64,000 bases of DNA from Schizochytrium sp. CCTCC M209059 (Eukaryota; Sar; Bigyra; Thraustochytrida; Thraustochytriidae): the NCBI GenBank assembly GCA_000818945.1, contig KN805371.1, positions 680,666 to 744,665 on the forward strand. The letters are read 5' to 3'. The first letter of the stretch is position 1. The number at the start of each line of letters is the position of its first letter. The position numbers and the translations under genes were made by a program. Of the stretch, positions 47,824-61,700 are shown in pieces. Below the pieces are notes generated by a model that had not been told where the DNA came from, made no database searches, and was given only the letters and a program-made list of their open reading frames with translations.

Positions 47824-47879
<56 letters not shown>

Positions 47880-48584
47880 AAAAGAGGAGCAGCCGCGCAT
47901 TCAACGCGCCGCTGCTCGCGCGGTTCGCGACGCGCGCGAAGAAGCTGGCCGGCAAACGGGCATCCGGCCAGGCGGGCAGGCAGGCAGGCAGGCAGCGAGG
48001 CAGCGGGCAGCGCGGGCGGAGGCGCGGCGCGGGCGCGGGGCGGCTCGTGCGTCGGCCGCGCGCAAGGTCGGAGATCGATCGGCCCGAGCGGGAGCCCCGG
48101 CGAGAGGCGCAAACGGCAAGACACGCGAGACCAGCGCGGGGCCCCACGCAGCCCTCGCGTTGGCGCAGGCAGGCAGGCAGGCAGGCGGGCGGGCAGGCAG
48201 AGAGGCAGGCAGGGCGCCGGGGCTCGCGCACAGAGGCGGGCAGGCGTCGCACGTGCTGGTGCACCGCGCGAGAGAGAGAGTTTCCGAGCGAGACGGACGC
48301 TCCGGGAGAAGCGGGCAGATATTTTTGCGTCCCTGGCGCTCGAACTGCCCGCCGCCCCTGGACACCAAAGGTGATCGAGACAACAGGCTTTGCACTGCCT
48401 GCGCAGTCGAAGATCATCTGTCACCTCACCTTGCGTCACCTCACGGTCGGTCTTCAATCTACGCCCATCGAGTCTGAGAACAACGGGGAGGTCGGCCACA
48501 AGCGAGTGTCCGGCTGCTTGCTCTCTCCGTTGGAAACAAAGTCTGTCTTTTCTCTCCTGAGGAGCGAAAGGACTTCGAACAAAG
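47424..48584. other. divergent promoter region of the HECT ligase, repeat-rich
   Basis: Contains a (GAAA)n run at 47822-47882, (GGCA)n at about 47970-47996 and again at about 48163-48210, and very GC-rich sequence between. No gene seen. Confidence 0.6.
47822..47882. repeat. (GAAA)n tetranucleotide run, about 15 units
   Basis: Near-perfect GAAA units. The minus-strand reading gives a stop-free Phe-Leu-Ser repeat, which explains spurious long frames across it. Confidence 0.95.
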
Positions 48585-51500
48585 ATGCTCTCTCGCGAAA
48601 CGAAGCGGGCCAAGCGCGCACAAAGCCTTAACGAGCTGTGTGCAGACAAGCTCAACAACCTCACGCGTGATGACCTTGTTTATATGATCAGCGCGGATAT
48701 TTGGAGAGAGACAGGCGAACGTCGCTCACTTGTCGACACCCTACTCGAGCTCTTCCAATACCCAAAGCCTAGGGCTCCGCTTCAGAGCGAGGTAGCGCTT
48801 GAGAACCGGCTCGAGCGCGAGTTCGACAAGCTCAAGAGGAATCATCGAAGGAAGAAGCGACGAGGCACCAAATCTGGCGCCGATGACGATGCCAGCGAGG
48901 ATATCGATCCTGGCAATGATGCGGCAGCGGCCGCAGCTGCTGCCGCAGCTGCCGCGGCCGAGAAAGATTCTCGCCTTGCTCACCAAGACGCACGCGTCTT
49001 TCACCGTCTCTTAACCGAATGCAACCAAGATGTCCTCCTACAAAGCGCACTGATGAACCACGACTTTCTGCTTGGACATCCTATTGCTGAGGAGCCAGCA
49101 GCAAGCAGCAGTAGCAGCATGTCATCAGAGGCGGATGTTGACGAGGCCTCCAAGGCTGCAAGTCAAGACACAACGGTCAGCTCCAGCGGCTCGGGGGCTG
49201 CTGCCTCTAGCACCAGCGCCAGCATTGACGCGGACGAGAACTCAAAGAACAAGTCCGATGACGCGAAACAATGGAAGTCGAACCGCGTTGCGGCGCTTCT
49301 CTCCCTTGTATCTCCCAATGGACACTCTGCTGACGCAGCTGAACCTTTGAGCGGTGATGACATTCGTACCCTCGTTGATCGTGCCGCACTCAATCTACAG
49401 CCGATTCAGTCTGTGCTCATTGCCGCGCTTGTGCTCTTCGCCGAGAAGTCTGGTGGCGCTCGCGTTGACACTCTCGACGTTTGCGGGCTTGTGGTACACG
49501 ACGTTGACACCTCGATGGCCGCATCCCTGCTCTTGGAACATTTTGGCCTCCTTGCGCAGGACTTTATCGCCTCAAAGGGAAGGCAAGGGAAGCGAAGTAT
49601 TCACGCGCATCCTCTCACCTTTCTTCTCGTCCATGCGCTTCTTTGTAGACTTCATGCTGGCTCCTCTTCTGGCTTGCTAAAACAGCCAGCGAAAGCTATC
49701 GTCCAGCGCCGCTGTCTCGCCATTTTGACGGCCAACTTTTACCATCTTGGACTTAAGCGCATTGCTCCATCATCCGTCGGTCTAGGTCACGTTGTCAACG
49801 CGACGTCGCAAGGCACGGCGTCCGACTTTGTATCTAGGCTTCGCGACGTCGTCGTCCAGATCGCACAAGCGTCATGGTCGCCGGGCTCGTCAAGCTCGCC
49901 CGCTCACGAAGGAGCACCAGCAGCATCAACTGCCGTTGCTGCCGCCGTCAATCAAGCAACCCTTTGCTGGGCTTTTGCTGTGACCTTTTTCTATCCTACG
50001 CAGAGTTCTCGACGCCAAGTGCTTTTCGAAATGCTGGAATCACCGCCGTCGGAAAACCCCTTACTGCTTGAGTGCCTCTGTGCACAGCTGGCACAGCCAT
50101 CGCTTGCAGTGGTTGACATGGACATCGTGCGTGCCCTATTAAGCTCTATCGCAGACAGCGACCGTGCCAAAATCGCGTTTCCGAGCTACCCTTCCGACTC
50201 GGAGACTACAATTAGAAAACTTGCATCTCGAGACAAACCAGGGTTCGAGTCCGCGATCGCTTCTGGCACCCATGATGATAACGCACAAGAGGTGGAGGCG
50301 CAGGCAGAAAAGGAAGAAAACATTTTTGCGGACCTCGATGACGAGGAGGCCATGCTGCAGCAAGCTTTAGCCATGTCTCTTTCAGCGGAGCCGGCAAGAC
50401 CCCCGACGCCACCTTCTCCGGAACCGCCTACCATCCACTTCGCCGTAGGTCGCTTTCAAAAGGAGCTCTTGCGCATGATGCAGGACCATCTCTATCAGCT
50501 TCATGGGGATATTGGGGCTGCAGGCGATGGCCCCAGCGCCCGTGTCGAAGCCAAGCTTGCTTTGCAAGAGGCACGCTGTGCCGAGTCAATCGAACTGAGC
50601 AACAACGATCGCACCGCGACGCAAAAGGCCGACAAGGACTGGGGAACGGCGCTTGCGCAACATCCACTTACTAAAGAGCGTCGCATCCATCAGTGGAGCG
50701 TTTCCTTGGACCGCTGCGAGAAAGGTCACGTCTTCATTGGCGTTGCAACACAGAGTGCAAATACGAGCACGTACCTCGGCGGTGATCGAAATGGGTGGGG
50801 TCTCATTGGCACAAAGGTTCTCTGGCACAATCGATCCAAGTATCGCTCCTATGGAACTGGTTTTCGCACAGGCGATGTCATCACTCTAACTCTCGACACA
50901 GAAGAAGGTACTCTGTCATATCAATGCAGCGGGAAATCCGATTGGGGTGTGGCTTTTCGCGGTCTTGCCGATTTTTGCAATGAAGGACTTTATCCAGCCG
51001 TTGCGCTGTATCAGCGTGGAGACGCTGTCACCTTGGTGGAAAACGCGACACAGCAGGCGGACACCTCTGGAACTGCGGATCTTATTCGTGACGTTAGCGT
51101 TGGTGAGCATTTCGGAATGATGCTTCCTCTGCCGTCAATGGCTGCTCGGATGAATCGTGTAAACGATCGTCTATCGAGAGACGAGCTCGCGCTCCCGTCC
51201 ACCGAGTATTTGCGTGAACTAGTGAGGCAACCATCTCACGTTCGATGCGGTCTTCTGGAGCCACTCATTGCTACGCTTATTCTCTGGCCTCAGCATGGAA
51301 TCTCGATTCCTGTTGCCCTCGAGATTATCAAAATCGGTCTCTCTCTCCTCGCGGACCAGTCTAGCGCTCCTGCGCCACCTCGTCATCTACGGGCAGACGG
51401 GAAGTGGTCGTTTTGCATGCATGAGTCTCTGAGCATGACGTTGGAGGTGACTTTCAAGGAAGATCCTCAGTCAGGTGCGCTTTCGGCTGCTGACCCGTCA

Positions 51501-54500
51501 GGTCCGACCATTTCAGGGTACCGCACGGGTCGTCGCATCGATTTCACCCATCATCACGAGTCTTCGTCGTCGTCGTCGTCGGCTTCTGCATCGAGCAAGT
51601 CCCACTCCTCAGGCGCGGTTTCTTCTACTTTTTCGATGCACGTTATGCCAGGAGGGCGCGCAATGGTCGGTCATTATGCTGAGAAATGCAATCCTGCAAT
51701 GTCGGGCATTTGTTTCGCATATCTGACCAAGAGCGATGATTTTTCCGCGTCTCCCGAAAAGTTGCAATCAGTTCCTGCGCTCGATTCAAGTGTTTGGCAG
51801 CAGATTCTTGGATTGCTCTTTGGCAAAATGGCATCAATTGTGCTCCGAGGACGTTCTTTTGATGCTCTCGGCGCAAGCGACTCTGCAGGCGTAAGCGCAC
51901 TTCGCAGTGCTGCCGGTACACCAACGCCAGCTGCAGATGATGTTCTGGGGAATCACGATGACGAAGATGACGATGATGACGACGGGGAGGAGGACATGGA
52001 CGAAGATGCCGGAGATGCGGACGACGCTGACGCGCAAGATCGCGGGAGTGTTTCTCATAATCGCTCTGGAGATGAAAGTGACGATAATGCGACTGTAGGC
52101 GCCGGTACGAGCGCGTCCCGTTCGTCCCCATCCGCTGCGAGTGAGAAAGAGATCCATCGTCTTCTGCGGTCTCGTCTTCTCGAGGGTGGTTTCTCCTCGC
52201 TCGCACTTGACGACTTCCTCCGTCAGCAAAGCACTCGTGTTGAGGAAGGACCTGCACTACTCATGCTTTCTGGCCATAGGAATGTAGGAGATGTGGAAGA
52301 GCTGTCTTCCCCAAAGAGCGGAGATCCAGAGTCACCTGCGTCTGGTGCCCAAATAGAGTGTGGCTGGGGCCTCGACGATGAGAAAGACATTGCCTTCTTG
52401 CAAGCTTTCGTTCTTCATCAAGATGAGACGAGCTCTGAACAGGGTCAGGAGTATGCAATTGACCGGCTTGATCAGTGGATGCTTCGCTTTGCGGGCAAAA
52501 GTGCCTTCATTAGCGTTGGTGGGCATGCTATGCGGGCCGCACGCATTGCCACGGTTGCTGCTATGCTCATGCACACCGGTGTTCTTCAGGAGGCTCGTTT
52601 ACTCTATGCATGGATGCAGCAAACAGACAACTGGACTCAAGACAAGGATGTCGATGGAGTTCAACCCTCTCGGATGCTGACTGGCGTCTGGCGTGCCGCG
52701 CAACGCATCGTTGAATGGGCTATCCGCTCGAAACAGCAGAGCGGTTCAACGTATGGCGTCCTTGCAGAGGAGATTATGACGAAAGCTCGCTTTCTTCTCT
52801 CAGTGCGTCCCAGCGCCGTACCCTTTCTCGACTTTCCTGTAGGAATGCAGCAGCAGCAGATGCAGCAACAACAAGCGAAGCCGGTAGACGCCGAGCAAGT
52901 GGGCAGCTCGAGTCCGCTTGGTATCGAAACAGATTCAGGTGCAGCAGACGCCACCAAGCACATTTCGTTGTCAAGCTTGATCACTTCTTCTTTTGTTGAT
53001 CAGATTGTGGCCGAGCAACCTGCTTCTGTCTCGCTCATTGACATCTTGGATCAGTGGAAACGGGTCGCCAAGTTCGTTACACGCAAGTCGGCATCCTTCC
53101 GAAGTCATCCTCAGGCGCTGGATGCCGTCATCAACTTTATCAAAGGCGGGTTCTCTGTCTCTCGTTTGCACGAGTCTATGCTGACTGCGTCATGGCGGGC
53201 CACCCAGCGAGCCGCCGGGCTCAATTTGTTTTCGTTGTTCTTCTCCAAGCATCGGACCAAGACAATCAGCTTTCAGCATGTCTTTGGTGCGTCCGAGATT
53301 ACCGTGCCACCTGCGACACGGCAGGGTGTCCTCGAGTGGATTGGGTCAGCCGTGCAGGATGCAAAGACTCCCGCTATATTGGCGTCGTCCTCCTCGATAA
53401 TTTGTGGTGCCACGCGTGGGGCAATTCATCCCTCCGCCGCGACAAGATCAGGCGTAGGTATGGGGACAAGCTCGGCAGCGGGTGCATCTCCGAGCAACGC
53501 CGAGTCAACCTCGGATCAGGTGCGCGCTCCAGAAATATCGCCTCTTGATTTTGCAGACAGTTCTGCAGCCTTATTGTCAACAGGGGGTTCAACTTCCATC
53601 GCAACCGGAGCGACCGGCGAGTCAGAAGCTCGCAAAAACAACTCTTCCGCCCCTCCGTCCACCGCAGAAGGCATGCAATCCACAGATACACGTGGGTGTG
53701 GAAAGGGGCTCCAAAACACAGTCCGGGCTTCCTTTGAACATCTGTACTCTACACTTGCCGCCGACCTTGAACGCGCTGCAGTGGGCGAGGATGCTGCGCT
53801 GCAGCTTGGTATCATTAACGCTTGGAACCTGGTGCTCTCGTTTCATGATCATCAGTTCCTCTCCCGAATTGGAATCTTTCGCATCTTCCATCAGGTCCTT
53901 ACCTCTGCGCGGGCCGCTATCTCAGCCTTGGACGACGAAGCGGTCGAAGGCGAGCCGAACTCGCTGCGCCTCCAAGCGCAACATCGAATCATCAAGGCCA
54001 CGCTTATCATTGTCCATCGCCTGGCCTCGCAGATCGTCTCGTCCCGGGGAGGTGCTTATGCTGATGATGACTCGACGAGTTTCAGCCTTCGCAGCCCCAC
54101 TGCATCTCTGCTCAACAACCTGAAAACGCACACTCGGCCTGTGGGCGCCGACACGCTGGGGAAGTCCGTCTTTGAGATGCTTTTTACAGAGCTCGAGACT
54201 GCGCTTGAGTCGACTGCCGAGGAGGAGTACGCGTACCAGGTCATCATGCTCCTCTTTACGATCATGGTGAATGGAATTAGGACCTGCATTCCTTTTCTTT
54301 CTTCCGCAGACCGCGTTGACGTCCTTTTGCAAGCCTCGCGCTCTCCTTCACCTCGGGTTCAGCATCGCACGATTCGTTTACTCGCGCGTCTTCTCCCAAC
54401 CATTCGCCAGACTTCGCTCGTCGAAGAGCTTGTCGCCAACGTCGATCCTGTCAGTCGCCTTATGGCTCTGGTCCAAGCTGCCCACCCAGAAACTTTGTGC

Positions 54501-57500
54501 TGTGAACCTGATGCGGAGGCAGAAAGCGAAGCTCTTTTAGGAAGTGATGCCGTTTCTTCGTATGCGATGCGGGTGGGACGTGCGTCGGATACTGTCTCTC
54601 TTTTGCGAACGCTCATCAATGACAAAACCTCGCCTTGGGTGAATTTTGTGCAAGACACTCTCGTTGGTATGCTGGGCAAAGGTTCACCATCTCGCGAACG
54701 CTGGGCTGCTGTGTGCGTTCTTGGTGGTCTGTTCGACCCCTTGCGTGTTTGTGGCAAAGTGCAGTTCTCCCCTGCATGGCTCACGCGCGTAGATGAAAAC
54801 AACTATGAGGAGATCAAGGCTCTCAGTCAGAAAGCTGCTGTTCTTGCGGCCCTTAAAGGTCCCAGACGCGAAACGGCGCAGATCCTTCTGCACGAACCAG
54901 CTGCTGCTGCCGCAGCCGTCGCAGCAGCTGCGGCAACGGTGAATCAGGGAGCTGAGACCTACACTGCGCCGCGGCTCGAAACAGGGGTCCCTGCAGGCCA
55001 AGTGAAGGACACGATCCGTCTCATGTCGGCAAGTCTGGACACGGAGCTCTTGGTCCCCGTTGCAGAGGTACAAGTCTCCACGGAGCTGTCCGCCCCGTTG
55101 CTGAGCGTCTACAAGTCTGCACTTCAGGAATTAACTGCCGAAGAGCCCGCGAGTCTTCCCTCGAGACATTCATCGCCGGCTTCAATCCAAGGCGAGTCCG
55201 AGGAGGGCGTAACGATAAAGGAAACGGAGGCCGCAGCATCGAACTCGAAGGACGAGGATGAAGACGTTGGCGATCAAGCCGCTTCGCTCGATGTCGTAGC
55301 GCAGAGGAACTATGAGCGGTCCAATGAGGCGGTCCAGCATGCCATGCTACGCGCTTCCGTCTTTAAGAGCCTTGTTGCGCTTGGAGCTGACCAAGTTGCC
55401 TCTAGCGAGCTTTTGGAAAAGCTTCTCGAGGTTGCCACAGAGTTCACGCCAACTTCTGGTATCCGCGATTTGGCCAAGGTCGAGTCGTGGTGGCGCCATG
55501 CCTTATTGCGGTTCAACGAAATTCTAGAAGATCATGCGCTTCTGCAGAAAACTGCGGAGAGCGACGCAGGCGCAGACGAAGCGAAAGGTCCGGATGCCGG
55601 TGGCGACAAGGCGAGTCACTCGGAATCTGATGACGAGGAGGAGATCAGTCCAGAGCTTCGTACAATGATGGAGCTTGGAATGGGTTTTCCCAAGGAAGTG
55701 TGTCAAATTGCGCTCGAGCGCTGCAGTAACGACGTTGAAGCTGCCATCGACTTTTGCATCGAACACAACAGCGATATTGATGTTCTCGTTGAAGCTGCGG
55801 AGCGTCAACGGCGTCGAAATCTAGAGAGTGCTGGAGCAATGTCCGCCAGGGGCTCCGGCGGGGGTCGCGAGGCTGCTGGAAATCAGGCTGCCTCGACGCG
55901 GCGAGCTGTCATTGTCGAGAAATTGATAGAGATGGGCTTTCCCGAACGCTACTGTGTGCGCGCAATCGATGCAGTTGGCGAGAACTTTGACAATGCCCTC
56001 ACCTGGATTCTTAGCCACGGTGACGAGCTTACCATGCAGGACGAAGACGAGCAAGAGCAGTCTGGAGGCAACGAAGGCGAATCCAATGCCGACGAGTCCA
56101 AGGACGCTACAGAGTCTCCTTGTGGGAATGATGCGCAAAAGGATGCTCAGCAGGAGCACGCAGAGCCGCTGATTTCTTTACCTCCTGGTACTGGAGGGCT
56201 CTCCGCCACAAGTGGCATGGACGTAGTCGCCATCTCCCCAGATCTGACCGTCGAAGTCAAGACGAGCGCAAACGGGTTCCCCAGCGTTTGTGCGCGCGAT
56301 GTGCTATTGCGCAAAGGTCTGTGGTACTATGAGGTGACCATCTTTACGGACAATTGCATGCAGATTGGTTGGGCGGACGCAGGGTTCACGGGCAACGCTG
56401 GCGATGGCGATGGAGTTGGTGACGACGGGCACTCATGGTCTTTTGATGGATACAGACAGTTCGCATGGCATGCCAAGAGCAAACCATGGGGCCGCGCGTG
56501 GGCCAAGAATCAAGTTGTTTGCGTGGCCGTGGACCTCGACAAGGGTGACATGTGGTTCGGTCTTGATGGAGACTACGAGAACGGTATGGGTCTCATGGTG
56601 AGCGGGCTTTCCGAGGGAAGAGACTACTTGAGAGGCTTAACTCCGGCTGTCTCACTTAACCGGACCGAAAAACTCCAGTTCAACTTTGGACAAAAGCCCT
56701 TCAAGTTTGGGCCTCCCGAGGAGAGCTTTCCTGAAGGCTCGTGGCGTCCGGTCGCAGCTGCAGTGCTCGATCGCGAATGCAACGCACGATACTATCTCTG
56801 GCACGAAGACGCGCACGCGCCTGAAGTGGCCAAGCATTTCCACGACCATCTTGTCGAGGACTGTCTCGAGGAGGAAGTGCCCGCCTTCAATGCGCGGGCC
56901 ATCAAGGAGCGTTACTTTGCATCAGAGTCATCAGGGGCAAGCGTGAATGCCGCGGGATCTCAATCGAGCCATAGTGGCTCGGGGCGCCCCCACTACCGTA
57001 TGCACGGTCTCGGCTCTCGGCACGGACGAGCGCGTACGCGCATGAATTTGCCAGACGCGAGCCGGGCCTCTCGCGAACACACTGGAGCCAAGCGCGCCGG
57101 GCAGTCGTCGGGTACTCCGGGGAAGTTGGACGAGGATCTCACGGAGGCCACCGACCTCGAGGCACTTTCTGCCGCCCCTTTGCACGAGGTGGTCGCAGAC
57201 ACGCCCAAGGCCCTGGTCAAGCTTCACGACGCTCCCTTGCAAACGGTGATGGCAACAATTTTGGTGGCCAGCAGATCTCTTGTCTGCTTGTATGCGCGTC
57301 ATTCCATCGTGATGCTCCTTGAGCGTTGGTCTTGCTTTGGGGCAGACCTGCAGGAGCAATTTGCTGCATCGCTTGCGTCGGGTCCGAGGAGATCAGGCCT
57401 CTTTACGCAGCTTCTCAAGCTTGTCGCGAGCGATGTTCTCCCGCTCTCCCAGGCTGGCCTTGTCATGCAAACCGGAGCCATTCTCTCCTCCTTTCAAGTT

Positions 57501-58754
57501 GCTCTGAAGACGATCGTTGCTACAACAAGCATCGTAGATTCGTTGATTGACGCCGTTGGTGCTGAGTTGGGCAGGGCGTCGATGCGAGCATTTGGGTCGG
57601 TCCAATGGGATGACAATATGGCCCTTTCGCGAGTCTTTGCAGAAGCGAAACGCTTCGACCTTCCTGGCCTCTTGCGCAATGCTGCCCGCGTTTGTGCGGC
57701 GAGGGCTGGTGGGGCCGAACGAACCGTTCGGGGACCTAATGCGGAAGACATGCGGCTCAGCGACGTTGTGATTGCAGAGCTTCCGTCGGTAAAGCTGGCT
57801 CTCTGGTACACGGATTTTTTGCTCGGGGCAACCTCGTGGGACTCGCGTATCGTGCGTAGTTTATTCGCTGCTTGGACACTGTCGCTGCGCTCTCCAGGCG
57901 TCTCGCTTAAACGTCTGGCGGTGGACAAGCTGTGCCAAATGCTCAGTGAAGTGGGCGGCGTCGAAGCTGCCGAGTTGGTGTCGATCGTCCCCTTTGATCG
58001 CCTGCGCGAGCTCTCGCGTCGATTCTTGGACCGCGATGGCGTGACTTCCCCCGTGCACAGTCGTCTGGTGCAGTCGTTTGTGGAACTATGTACGCTCGAT
58101 GACGCAATCGAGCTTACCGCTCAGGATATTGCGAGTTACGCCATTCGAGATGCCGATGATCTCATTGGTCCACGCCCAGAATCGTTCTCAGGATCCCTGT
58201 TGCAGTATCCGATCAAGTTCGTCAGCTCAGAAGATGGCGGAAACGATCGCAGCAAAGCGAGTTCCGGAGACTTTGGCGCAGACTTGCTAGCTTTGGCGCT
58301 TCGGAGCATTCATATTGGGGATCTTGTTGTGAGAGGTCCGGCGTGGGATGGCAGTGACGAAGATGGGGGCGTTGGGTCAGTTGGTTTCGTGGTTGGGCTC
58401 GAAGACAACCGGATCGTGGTACGTTGGCGTCCGTCTGTCGCGGCCAAAAATGCAAAGACGAAACCATCTGCTACTGCCACTGTGGAGGACGTTTCCGACG
58501 AGAATATCGAAGAAGCCGAGGCCGAGGCCGAGGCCAAAGGCGGATTGGCTGCGGCAGACTCTGCAGGCGACGCGTCGGACCATAACGCGCAAAGAGATAG
58601 TGGTGCTCAGAACTCTTCCGAAGTATCGCTCGATGATGGAGAGAACGTAGAAGGCGATGTTCACGAGAACGACGAAGTTGGTGATGAAGATCACCATGAC
58701 GAGGATGAAGAAGAAGACGACGACGAAGACGACGACGACGACGACGAAGAAGAA

Positions 58755-58785
<31 letters not shown>

Positions 58786-61700
58786 GTCGAGAGGGTGACG
58801 ATGCGGACGGCGGCAGCCTCATGGACGACAGCCTTCTGAAGCGCTATGAGCCCGTCGACCTGGTCAGTGGCGAATGGAGGGTAGTTCCTCTTCGATTCGA
58901 TTCGGACGAGAACAAATTTGCAAGGCTTGATCTGAATGCGCTGCAAGAAGCTGAGAATAAAGCGGAGGCGGAAGCGTCGCGTAAGAAGCGTGCCTTTCAC
59001 GTCGTACACTCATCGCGAAGCATTCACGATAATCAAGCTACTTTGGGCGAACGGCTCCGTCTAGGGGCGCAATTGTGGCTAATGGAGGATCAGAACGCTG
59101 GAACGTTGCTCTTGCCGGTTTTCCATGCAGCCGTGCATGTGGAAGTGAACCGGCCAGAAAAGGGGGTTCTGCGCCTTGTCGAAACGAAGCTACTCCGTGG
59201 GTCGCCATGCAGAGGCTGGGAGTCCCGTTTTGGATCCGCAGCGTGGCGTCCAGGCACGGAGTATGTTTTGCGAGAAGACGAAGCATCGCGACGTTTGACC
59301 GGAACATTCTCGGTACGTATCCCTGAGATGATGGTACCGCCGGAAGTAAACGATCTGGAGGCGCGCAAGAGAGATTGCGAAGAACTCGAGCAGATTGAAA
59401 AGGACGCTCGGTCCTCACCGTCCTCAACCTCGGAGAGCTCGCGAAGTGGTCGTGGCCACGGGGGCTTGGGCGGTGAAGGTGGGGCCGGAGGTGCAGGTGG
59501 CGTCCAGCGGGTCTTCATTCAACGGGGCGAAGCGGAGCAGGCGATTGCTGTTGATATTTCTTCTCTTGAGGATCTCGGCGACTCGGACTTGCTTGAAGCC
59601 CTGTTGCGGCCTCTCATGGGTGGCGGAGGAGGAGGAGCGGACAGTGCTGACATTCGCCGTCTCAGCCGACGTGCTGCGCAGGCGTTTGGGCGTCAGCATG
59701 AAGCCTCGACGTCGTCATCCTCGCAGCAGTCAGGCCGAGCTTTAGGGGACGGGACTCGCCGTGAGCACCGAGCCTCGAGCGCCATCAGCTCAACGAGTTA
59801 TAGTCAAGACAGCGAGTATATGGATGAGGCTAACACTGCGCTCGAGGCCGAGTACCTCCAACCAATCGAGGTTATTCTTAGCGGCAAAGTCAGTGCGACG
59901 GTTCAAGCCACGCGGCTCTGGACGGTGCATGAGGTGCTCAAGTCCGCGGGAGTCTCTGAAGGCGTGCGAGGATTTGTCGTCCGTGCCCGCCAAGAACAAC
60001 AAGAAGGCGAGGACAATCTTGTGAAGAGCGCACCGGCCAGCGCGCTTGTGTCCGAGTTCTGCTCTTCCAAGGAGCAAACATCGGTTGAGTTCCATGTGGA
60101 CGAGTCGAGTTCCGTGCTCAGTGGCGACCGCAAAGACTCAAAAGAGCCCGGGGCTGAAGACGGTTTGCTGGAATCCAGCGAAAGCTCCAAAGCGTCTGAA
60201 TTGGAGCCTCTTGTCGTGCACGGCACGATCGAGGTTGCCGCGCATGAATTGTTTCATCTTGATGCAGATGTCAAGGGTTCGTCCATGCTTTTGAGCGAGA
60301 ACGACGAGCTGGTGACGCTGAGCTCATTTGATATGGAGTCTCGGGGCCTTGTCCTCGGAACGGTCGGTTTCAGCGGCGGCGTGCACTATTGGGAGGTTAA
60401 GATCGAGCAAGCCTCGCACGAATATGGCTCAGTGTTTGTGGGCGTGTCTGAGCGGCCCCCGGGCGTGTATCCAGCGGGCACGCAGATGGCGTTTCTTCGA
60501 CGCTGGGATCGCTCACCGGCTGCGTATGGCTATGTGAATTTCCGCGCCACGTTGGAAACGCATGCATCGCAGCCCCAAGGCAACGAACAAATCTATGGCG
60601 AGTTCTACGGCGGCGGTGATACGGTTGGTGTATGTCTGGACATGGACCAAGGGCAACTGTCATTTTTCATGGACGGGATCAAGTATGGTCAGCACACGAT
60701 GAAGGACCTAGGCATTGCGTTTGGGGCGTCTCAGATTGAGGGCAAGGCGGACGCGCGTGCAGATCGCGCGTCTGCATTGACTCTGTATCCAGTCATCGGG
60801 CTCAGGCGCTCCCGTGGGAACAAGGTTCGCATCTTGCACAAGCACTTCACCGTTCCGCGGCGATGTCCTGACCAAGTATTGCGCGACATACAGACTGTGT
60901 CCGCGCTACTTCGCGACTTTTGGCAGGCTGGAGACGGAGCCGAAACCTCGCTCCTCCCTGGTGGGATGGTGGACCGCGCGTGGGCTCATTACCAACGCTG
61001 GTCGCAGCATCGGCTCCGCCGGTATCAGTGTCGCGCAAAGGGGCAGTTCGTGGAGGTGGACATCTCCGCTGCGGCGTGCGAGCGTGCAAGCGGGGATCAC
61101 GTACAATTGGAGAACGGGCGGCGTGGACTTCGTGCGGGAGACCGGGTTCGTGTACTGCAAAGCTGCGGCCGGGACCTCGAGGCCTCAGAGGAAGCATGCG
61201 TTCTGGGGGTGTACAATGGTCGCATATGGTATCGCGTAGAGTCGCAGTCTGGTGGTGGTCACGAAGGTATGGAGGAAGGTGCCTCTCACGCATGGTATTG
61301 GGACCCCGAAGAGCTGGGTCTTCTCGAAATCCTGCATCAAGTTCCGGACGCGGAGGCCCCGGAAGCTGTGGCAGCGCGCCACAGCGATGCTCTACCTGTC
61401 ATTGATACTGCCAAGGCCTTTGCTGCGCACCTCGCGGGTTGGACTACTCAGGAAGATGGCCTGCTTGTGCAACAAGTGAATGAGCGGTGCAATGTTTTGG
61501 GCGTGGACCCCTTGAATGCCGAGCCCTGGGACTTTAGTGGAGTTCTACCACATCGAACATCGGTATCAGTAATTGCAAGAATCGCCTTGCTCCGGCTCTG
61601 GAATTGCATGGCGAAGCGCGTGCTCCCGCAGGTGGATCTAGACGGTCCGCTGGGTGCGTCGCTGCGGCGATACAGGCACTTGCTCTTTACGTGGACCAAA

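Noticed and set aside
47424..48664. Frames across the GAAA and GGCA runs upstream of the HECT gene
   Set aside because: Translations are Phe-Leu-Ser or Ala-Gly-Arg-rich repeats; trimming to the next ATG gives normal proteins on either side.
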